From Phallusia fumigata (Eukaryota > Chordata > Ascidiacea > Phlebobranchia > Ascidiidae), in NCBI GenBank assembly GCA_008931825.1, contig QXVZ01029502.1, positions 1-24,062 of the forward strand: a DNA stretch of 24,062 nucleotides, in the 5' to 3' direction. The notes under the pieces were generated by a model. That model worked only from the letters and a program-made list of their open reading frames with translations, had not been told where the DNA came from and did no database searches. Made by a program: the position numbers and the translations under genes. Shown here one piece after another: positions 18,701-24,062 of this stretch. The first letter of the stretch is position 1. Each line of letters opens with the position of its first letter.

Positions 18701-21437
18701 AATAAAACAAGTAAAACAGTTATAACATCCGCAAACATCGTTGTAAAAGGTCTTCATTCTCTCTAAGTCGATGATATGTCGCGTAATTACTGATTTCTTC
18801 TAAATAAGCGTTTCATGACAAACGTTGATTGCGCCCTTTGAGGCACCACCGCACAATACTGCTCTGTGATGTCATAAAAATCTATTGACGTGATTGTGAC
18901 ACACAAAGCATTGCTCAATCGCATTAGAGTGAAGTTTAATTGAGCTAAGTTTTAGTGGACCGCAGGTCATCAAAACGATGGAGGGTAGCAGTTTTACAGC
19001 CAACTTACAGCCAACAGCTTTTCCATTTTGGGCGTGGAGCGAAAAGGCTGGGCTCAACACAAGAGGTCGGTGCTGACTCTCTGTCGCCGCTAGTGGTCGT
19101 GTTGTAGTAAGTTTCGGTTTGTTTAAAGCGGAAAGCCGAAGATGTCGATGTTGCCCGAACCGGGAGGAAAACCTGTCCCAAGTTTGAACTTTTTCTTGTC
19201 CCTGTGTGAAAACAAAATACAATGTACAGTTTTCTACAATATCACAAGTACTATGATATCATAAAGCACAAGTAGAAAACAGCGTCATCTTGTGTATGTC
19301 TAATTCCCAAGTATTGAGTCGGTGGAAATTCCCAACTAGAGTGGAATTCCTTCTCAGGAAGGAATTTATAAGTTAGGAATTTCCACTTCATGGTTAAGTT
19401 TTGCAATAAAAGTGTATTTTTTCTTAAAGGTGGACCAGTGGTTCCAAACCTTTTAATATTACTTTATATCAATTTATGCAGGCTCTTCTGGTAAATATAT
19501 TTTGCGTACCGACGTTTCGACGTCCTATTCAGGTCGTCTTCCTCAGGGTGAATAACACTCAAAGCGCGACATACAACGCACTGGGATAAAAAACGATTAC
19601 TTTATATCACTTCTTGTCTGGTAGGGGAGGAATGAAAAGTTGCCAAACAAGTCAAGGGGAAATGCATCAAAAAAGGTTGGGAACCACTGCACTAAGCCTT
19701 TTAACTGCTATCAAAGCCATTCTCACTTAAGGTTAAAAGTTGTCTACTATTCCATGAACCTTTACCATTCCAAAAGTAGAAGTAAAGTCAATGAGTTAAA
19801 AACCCAAGTCCGTTACCTCTTCATGTTTTAGTGTCCTGCTCTCTTTGAGATTCAGATAAACTTTGTCCCTTTCCCACAACTCCTTGGTCTGCCACCGCAT
19901 GACGTCAACAAACTTCCGGAAGACGCTTTCCGCTTCCGGTGGTTCCTTTTCTCCTATTACGTCATCAAACCATCGACGCGACGAGACTCTGTAGCACTGC
20001 ATGCGGTCAAGCACGGAGGTGATGTAGCGCCAACTGGCGGCAAATGATTCTTTAGTGATCTCGTACGAGTAAACGATTCCTACAAATGTCGATACATCCG
20101 TTTGCTCAAAAATGTCGAATAACACGTTTACAAAGAGCAAACAATTTCTAAAATCCTCATAAACAAACAAAACAAAAACGAAAAAATATATTGTACTGTT
20201 TCTGGATGTTTTCTGTATTTACTACAGTGACTATGTACTCTGGCATGTTCCTAACTACGCTTCAGTTTTCCTTAATACACTAACAAGCTATTTAAACCTT
20301 TCAACGTTATTAGGTTAGCAATCATGGTCATTTGGTTATTGAGTACCTTTCATTCTTTCTTTGAAGCGAACGATTCGTATGACGTCAAACAGGGGAAGCA
20401 CCTGGTGATTTTCCGGCTCCTCGTCCCAAAATTTCCACGAGGGATGTTCAATTTTGCAAAGAAACCTACGTTAGGAAAGAGACTATTGTGTTTTTTAATC
20501 CAAACACGTCAGCTTTATCAAAAATGTTTAAAAATACAATTTGTTTTACTGATTAAATTTTGTAATTCTGAAAAAAAGTAAAATCTTGGTTGCAAGTGGT
20601 TGTCGATAGTTTTTTACCTGATTAACACATAAATAAGGCTTAATTCCAAATCACCAGGGTCCACTTCTCTCTTATCTTCGCGATAGAGCAGATCAAACAT
20701 CTCGTTGTTGATAAACTGCCGTGCTACGGATCCGTCTCTGAGAGCTCTTAGCAACCCACGATTTTCAATCAAAACCTTGACGATAAAAAAATGTATACAT
20801 CATGTCATGAACTCACAAACACTTCAAGGTGTAACCTGTATTGACTGCCACAAAGAAGTCGCGACACGTGGTTATACACGACAAGTGACGTCACAGCACA
20901 GGGGCGACATCTAACGAACACAAGTATATACATCACATAACCCTTGCACTAAAACCACGTTAAGAAATCACCGCAGAACAGTATAACGGATAAAGAGTTG
21001 GTTTCGGATGTTTTCAGTAACTTCAACTTTGGAATGCAAGTTATTCACCCTTGGCTCTTGTTAATAAATTTTACACATATCGCCAAAAAATATAGACATT
21101 GTCAGTATCTTATTCAGATAGAAATTGCTTTGAAAAAGTTTTTAACACTAGTAAAGCCCACAAACAAATTCACTACCACGCAAGCACCGAATTTCTGGCT
21201 TCAAACTCATCAACAGTTTTGTGCAAGTTAATAAAGGATCAGTCATTCAGTAAACCAACCGTTATAAGTGTGTCCAAACGTACAAACCTCTGATAAAGTT
21301 GCAAGTCTGTCTCCTTTCATTGGGAGATGCTCTATCAAAAACCATCTCACTACATCCGTCGCGTCGTTGAGAAGCAATGCTGACAGCCTGGCAGCCCATT
21401 CCAGTTTTGTAGCGTCAACAGACAAACTGTCAGCCAT
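12571..21437 (-). CDS. NLR gene 2: HEPN-like-NACHT-LRR receptor, complete
   Basis: 14 exons in gene order: 21437-21288, 20775-20618, 20147-19817, 19201-19009, 18688-18578, 18179-17733, 17538-17056, 16986-16917 (least sure), 16515-16282, 15910-15711, 14891-13996, 13605-13185, 12941-12861, 12752-12571. Every junction phase agrees from ATG to TAA, giving 3957 nt or 1318 residues. Domains: HEPN of the DZIP3 type (~1-150), helical tail and linker (~150-390), NACHT with Walker A GAWSSGKT (~407-414) and a divergent Walker B LLLLDNFDRMP (~493-503), winged helix/HD2 (~625-830), LRRs (~850-1318). A cytosolic STAND sensor is expected. The HEPN lacks the usual Arg-x4-His. Introns hold transposon remnants, and 17 copies of TGACGTCA lie within the gene. 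Confidence 0.82.
12861..12941 (-). CDS. NLR gene 2 exon 13: short LRR exon
   Basis: 81 nt, acceptor TTTTTTCAG, donor GTAAGT, phase 1 at both ends. It encodes a helix and the strand LQSLRELDLS. Confidence 0.8.
13185..13605 (-). CDS. NLR gene 2 exon 12: LRRs
   Basis: 421 nt, acceptor ATGTATTTAG, donor GTGAAC, phase 0 in and 1 out. Repeats include LRHLDVRESYL, LEYFDISHNFVGD, LRCLRMSCVQIG and LEILDLGENYF, spaced by helices of ribonuclease-inhibitor type. Confidence 0.9.
13615..14031. repeat. Two allelic copies of one intron border, joined at an N
   Basis: 13615-13835 and 13837-14031 start with the same TTGCATCAGG and end with the same GCAGAT. They differ by several substitutions and one 26-bp indel. 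Each includes the exon 11 donor. This fits two haplotypes left side by side at a contig join. Confidence 0.85.
13996..14891 (-). CDS. NLR gene 2 exon 11: HD2 end and LRRs
   Basis: 896 nt, acceptor TTGAATTTCAG, donor GTGAGT, phase 1 in and 0 out. It begins with a helical Lys/His-rich part, then irregular LRRs: LPCLEELYLPD, LPLLEYLQLS, LTELDLSATGFD, LQRLDLSRNQLGSGL. Its last 36 bases also occur as a second allelic copy near 13802-13835, left of an assembly N. Confidence 0.88.
15711..15910 (-). CDS. NLR gene 2 exon 10: HD2 helices
   Basis: Acceptor TATTTGCAG, phase 2 in, phase 1 out at GTTTGG. It encodes a helical segment with LRNFFQLCC and VVEFLTELLRRE, matching the HD2 region of NLRs before the LRRs. 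Confidence 0.75.
16282..16515 (-). CDS. NLR gene 2 exon 9: winged helix
   Basis: It ends with VKFSYVLYEDLFAAR before GTACGT, the counterpart of the NLR 'F-L-H-L-x-x-Q-E-F-x-A-A' signature. Two acceptors 18 nt apart (exon start 16515 or 16533) keep the same frame, so a six-residue splice variant is possible. Confidence 0.78.
16917..16986 (-). CDS. NLR gene 2 exon 8 (tentative)
   Basis: 70 nt between a good acceptor (CTTTTCACAG) and a weak donor (GTTTGT). It is the only arrangement found that converts phase 1 after exon 7 into phase 2 before exon 9. It encodes a Thr/Leu/Phe segment in the place of the short linker before the winged helix. Without it the frame closes early. Confidence 0.45.
17056..17538 (-). 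CDS. NLR gene 2 exon 7: NACHT Walker B and sensor
   Basis: Acceptor TTGTGTTTCAG, donor GTAAGT, phase 1 at both ends. ILLLLDNFDRMP is Walker B with the usual Gly replaced by Asn and the second Glu by Arg. IIVTSSYLP fits the sensor 1 strand, and SPTMTYMLCDAWKDM fits the conserved NLR helix after NACHT. Five TGACGTCA octamers lie here, read in two different codon phases. Confidence 0.9.
17733..18179 (-). CDS. NLR gene 2 exon 6: NACHT P-loop
   Basis: Acceptor GTTTTCACAG, donor GTAAGT, phase 1 at both ends. The P-loop KLLFGAWSSGKTVLLRKIAYDWA is a full Walker A, and FVFSLDLALV with LSDVILEQC is the NACHT second strand and helix. It also carries four TGACGTCA octamers. Confidence 0.9.
18276..18528. 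repeat. Probable hAT-type remnant in gene 2 intron
   Basis: The right end, GATTGAGAACCACTG preceded by GGCCAGTGGAACTAAAAA, is typical of hAT 3' ends. The left end is decayed and placed only by the CTGTGGTCTGCTTCC and CAACCGCCTAGGCCC words. It lies between exons 5 and 6. Confidence 0.45.
18578..18688 (-). CDS. NLR gene 2 exon 5: short linker exon
   Basis: 111 nt, acceptor GTGTCTTCAG, donor GTGGGA, phase 1 at both ends. It encodes a Lys/His/Asp-rich stretch ending in VYIE. It is needed to join exon 4 to exon 6: a direct join would create a stop codon. Confidence 0.7.
19009..19201 (-). CDS. NLR gene 2 exon 4: basic linker
   Basis: Acceptor TTCACACAG, donor GTAAGT, phase 0 in and 1 out. It encodes an Arg/His/Thr/Pro-rich stretch with no recognised domain, locally GC-richer than its introns. 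Phase agreement with the exons on both sides is the main support. Confidence 0.62.
19436..19689 (+). repeat. MITE-like hAT relative, copy B, with nested insertion
   Basis: Ends are CAGTGGTTCCAAACCTTTT at 19436-19454 and its inverse at 19671-19689 with one mismatch, typical of hAT terminal repeats. It lies in the intron between exons 3 and 4 of NLR gene 2. It is interrupted by a 124-bp insert flanked by a perfect 14-bp duplication. Confidence 0.65.
19472..19595 (-). mobile_element. Nested short insertion with 14-bp target duplication
   Basis: The 124-bp insert lies between two copies of ATTACTTTATATCA (19458-19471 and 19596-19609). On the minus strand it carries CTGAGGAAG, a GACG...CGTC stem and GAAACG. 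The long target duplication suggests retroposition rather than a hAT-type insertion. Confidence 0.55.
19817..20147 (-). CDS. NLR gene 2 exon 3: HEPN C-terminal part and helical tail
   Basis: It enters in phase 2 after GAGGATTTTAG and leaves in phase 0 at GTAACG. It continues the RNCLLF helix, then EITKESFAASWRYI, which aligns with the family's 'sv.da.F..yW.dI' helix. The segment between is short and lacks the R-N-x4-H element that normally precedes it. A Trp/Arg/Glu-rich helical tail follows. Confidence 0.75.
20618..20775 (-). CDS. NLR gene 2 exon 2: HEPN core
   Basis: Acceptor ATCGTCAAG, donor GTAAAA, phase 0 in and 2 out. It contains INNEMFDLLYRED and DLELSLIYVLIRN (the last residues shared with exon 3). 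These match the family pattern 'I-x-x-x-x-WDLLFP ... FDITLLFVLLRNIC' of DZIP3-type HEPN domains found in animal NLRs. Confidence 0.72.
21288..21437 (-). CDS. NLR gene 2 exon 1: start of HEPN-like domain
   Basis: The ATG at 21437 opens 50 codons, ending in phase 0 at GTTTGT. It encodes an amphipathic helix with RWFLIEHLP, comparable to the first helices of DZIP3-type HEPN domains. The next exon continues the helix directly. Confidence 0.75.
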
Positions 21438-23589
21438 TGGATCCTACGTTTGTTACCCTATACCAATTTAAATCGCTTATTTCATGTGGCATTCATACGT
21501 GTTAAAGGTACACCCAGCATATTCATCTAGTTAACCCCTACAGCAAAGAACGCCGTAAATTAATGCATTGTCAAAAAACAGCAGTTACCCCAGCACAAAA
21601 CCAGCAGTTAATCTGTTACCATAATACCTTCAGTTATATTACTTTTTGCGGCGATTACCTGGCACATAATGAACAAACTGTCCCACGTAGTTCAATTATC
21701 ACTCGTTAAGTAAGATTGTACTGCCAGTAAGTGTAACCTAATCGGGTGTCTGAATCTCCACTGTAAAATTAAACCCTTGAAGTGATACATTAAGCTACTG
21801 TGTGTTCGCGTGTAGTTAAGGACGCTACCCAGACGAAAGGAAAAAAGAATTAATGCTTGGCTGCCTCTCGCACGCTTCGTTGATTTTGCCGTTTGCTGAG
21901 TGTTTTGATTTCTATGAACCTTATAGTTTAGCAAATCTATGGTTTGAAAATTTAAAATTCTGTCACATTTCTTGGGTTTAGAATTCAGATTCTTTAATAG
22001 ACTGAAAATCATCTCGTTTTTTCAGTCAATTGAATCTTATAGGTTTTTGCGTGTTGAGCTAGCCATGCAGATGTGTACGTGACGTTCTGACAGGGCAATG
22101 TATCACGTGGTCAACCGAAGCATTCCGACAGTGTTTCGAATTTTTTTTGCGATGCCTTTGGAAAAGTTGGTTGGACTTTCGACGCACCAGCGATAAGAAT
22201 TAAAAAAAGACGCTTTTTCATTAAATAAGTTAATTTCATTGACATGAAACGTAATCAGCTTCGAAACGGAATTATTTTGCTACGCCCTTGGAAAATAAAA
22301 ACGACGCTCAATTTAAGAATCACGGCTTTACGCAAACGTATTTGAATAGTATTGCATGGTAGTACTGCAGGTAAAGGACGTAAGATGTTGTTAATTTGTG
22401 TGTGTTGCCTACTATTAACTACAGATTAAAAAAGTACAGTGCACTGCTGGCTTTAGGTCACCACAAAAACCCAATTATGTTTGATTATTCGCGTCACGTA
22501 TTGAAAACATATCCCAAATATTTGTCAGTTTAAGTTTCCTCATGGCCAACTAGCAGTTGTCAAGAACTGGTATCGGACTTTAAATGGGAAAGCACCTCAT
22601 TTTAACTGAAGTATGCTGAACAATAGATTGTTAACTGTAGTTTAATCACCTCAAGTACATCCTGGTTTGCTGGCAGCTAAATCGGATCTGTGAAGTCGAT
22701 GCCTTTACCCTCTGGTAATTTAATTTAAAAATACAAGTTGCACAAATGCTGGAGCAATTTACAATGCATAACTACCTTTAAATATTACTATTCTTGACAC
22801 ACAGCAAACTTTTTTCACGAAATCTTACTTAAAGTAGTTTTGTTTCGTTTGTAAAACACTCACAGTCGTAAGAACTTGCTATTGCGACAAAAACTAGTTT
22901 ACAAGAACACAAAGAAAAGGATAAGGGATTATTTGTGACTTTGTTACTATTGACAGTGAATACATATTGAAGGGAGAACAGGAAACATAAAACTGTGAGA
23001 ATCAGAAACACTTTGCAATGAAGAAAATGAAGAAAGGTAAATAGAGATCAAGTAAAAGAAAATCCTGAGCCTAAAAATAAACAGAATAAAGAAAGCAATG
23101 GTGTAGTCTGTTAGCACCGATAAAAACCATTATTTTCATTTGATTTAATTTAAAACAACGTCTTACATAACGATTTTCAAATGTTTTCCACTCGTGCAGA
23201 TAAATGACCAAACATTTAGGGAACTTTTTAAGTTAGAAATCAAATCAAGTCAAGTTTGATTGTGACAAAATCCGAATACAAGATTCAATGGTTTTTAGAT
23301 ATTGCCGTTTGCAAAAGTCACAGAAACAAAGAGACAGAAGGGACACCAAACCCGAATCTGTTCATAACTGAAAGATACTGATCCAAATAATTCCTCAAAG
23401 CGATATGCTTTTATCATCAAACGTTTTCGGCAATAACTCATGGATCATCATCGATTGTATCAAATGTTATTGCCAAAAACGTTTGATGAACCAAACATGT
23501 CGCTTTTAAGTACTATTTGGGCCAGTATATTTTTAATATAAGCAGACAGGCCTTTTCATGTATTTCTCTTACAAATGTTCACATAAATC
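21438..23589. other. AT-rich region upstream of NLR gene 2, no gene seen
   Basis: No open frame with splice-site support or recognisable protein on either strand. The part next to 21437 should hold the promoter and leader of NLR gene 2. An AG shortly upstream of the ATG (near 21460) could be a leader or trans-splice acceptor. A strong hairpin lies at 23414-23489. Confidence 0.55.
23414..23489. repeat. Hairpin, 24-bp arms with one mismatch
   Basis: Arms at 23414-23437 and 23466-23489 pair with a single mismatch around a 28-nt loop. The arm sequence shares CGGCAATAAC with the intron repeats at about 13680 and 13900. Confidence 0.85.
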
Positions 23590-24062
23590 CTAACGTTGTT
23601 CGTGCGACAAAACCTTCAACTCTGCCCCCGACCTGGTGGGAAATGGCGGATGAGTGCTACGTACGTTCACGTCCCGCTTCGCCGAGTTCGTGTTCCTGCC
23701 GTGGAAAGTCTTCGATCTCTGCTTCATGAGCGAAACTCTGTCGCTAGGTGGCGGTCGTGGCTGTTGGTCTATTTCAAGATTGTGGACACTAAGAACTCGG
23801 GTTTGGCCGGGGGGGACAGGGTCGATTCTGCCGCTAGGGGGCGACTGGTGTAGTTTGTTGTGTTTGACTGCGCTTTGCAGGGCTACGGGTCTAGTCGGAA
23901 AATGATTCGCTTTCAAGGGAGGCGTGACAGCTTGGCGCCCTCCAACGGTTAGATTTTGCAAGTTGTTGGCGTCGATTGTGCATTGAGTTACGTGGTGACG
24001 CCGTGCTGGGGCCGCTTGCGGCGCATTTCTAGCGCCATCGAGTGTCGACTTTTCGATTCTTA
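23590..24062 (-). CDS. Possible final exon of another gene, partial at right edge
   Basis: On the minus strand the frame is open from the window edge to TAG at 23592-23590, about 157 codons. The block is clearly GC-richer than its surroundings. The product is basic and rich in Pro, Arg, Thr and His, with no recognised domain, so it could be a disordered C-terminal region. A CpG-rich regulatory region or repeat with a chance frame is the alternative. Confidence 0.35.
   Translation of the reverse strand, partial: RIEKSTLDGARNAPQAAPARRHHVTQCTIDANNLQNLTVGGRQAVTPPLKANHFPTRPVALQSAVKHNKLHQSPPSGRIDPVPPGQTRVLSVHNLEIDQQPRPPPSDRVSLMKQRSKTFHGRNTNSAKRDVNVRSTHPPFPTRSGAELKVLSHEQR

Noticed and set aside
19510..19550. 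Complete hammerhead ribozyme
   Set aside because: The CUGAnGA and GAAA cores with a stem are present, but the expected U-H after stem III is missing (GCAA instead), so I report only a resemblance.
21692..22012. 106-codon minus-strand open frame upstream of NLR gene 2
   Set aside because: Low-complexity Asn/Lys/Leu composition, no splice support, no recognisable domain.

Overview
The window looks like animal nuclear DNA. Genes are split into many short exons with clean GT-AG junctions, spacers are AT-rich and hold decayed transposons, and there is no operon structure. Two multidomain NLR-type (NACHT plus leucine-rich repeat) receptors suggest an invertebrate with an expanded NLR repertoire. 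Compact introns and low GC fit an ascidian such as Ciona, but the organism is an inference and was not tested. Single N characters at 569, 3255 and 13836 mark contig joins. Two of them are flanked by near-identical copies, so part of the local duplication comes from assembly.

Layout. (A) 1-~3535, plus strand: a 5'-truncated gene of at least ten exons for an unrecognised, mostly alpha-helical, coiled-coil protein with one hydrophobic stretch. (B) ~3437-10046, minus strand: NLR gene 1. Its order is start codon at 10014, low-complexity N-terminal exon with a 13-residue tandem repeat, Gln/His-rich exon, one large NACHT/winged-helix exon, then four LRR exons of exactly 162 nt each, all phase 0. 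A Ty3/gypsy pol fossil lies in the long NACHT-LRR intron. (C) 10047-12570: intergenic, with a MITE-like repeat and an inverted repeat. (D) 12571-21437, minus strand: NLR gene 2. I could assemble it from start codon to stop codon as 14 exons, phase-consistent throughout, about 1318 residues. The order is a DZIP3-type HEPN-like domain, linker, NACHT, winged helix/HD2, then irregular LRRs. (E) 21438-23589: AT-rich, no gene seen, one strong hairpin. (F) 23590-24062, minus strand: a GC-richer reading frame open to the right edge, perhaps the last exon of another gene.

The two NLRs lie head-to-tail on the same strand but belong to different subfamilies, with different N-termini, Walker B sequences and LRR exon designs. 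Both are expected to be cytosolic STAND-ATPase sensors that oligomerise when the LRR region detects a signal. The most notable points are: the HEPN-NACHT-LRR architecture of gene 2, whose HEPN lacks the usual R-x4-H pair; the concentration of the palindrome TGACGTCA (18 perfect copies by eye, 17 of them inside gene 2, in exons and introns); the LRR cassette exons and coding minisatellite of gene 1; and a recurrent stem-loop followed by GAAAACG/GAAACG at several unrelated places.
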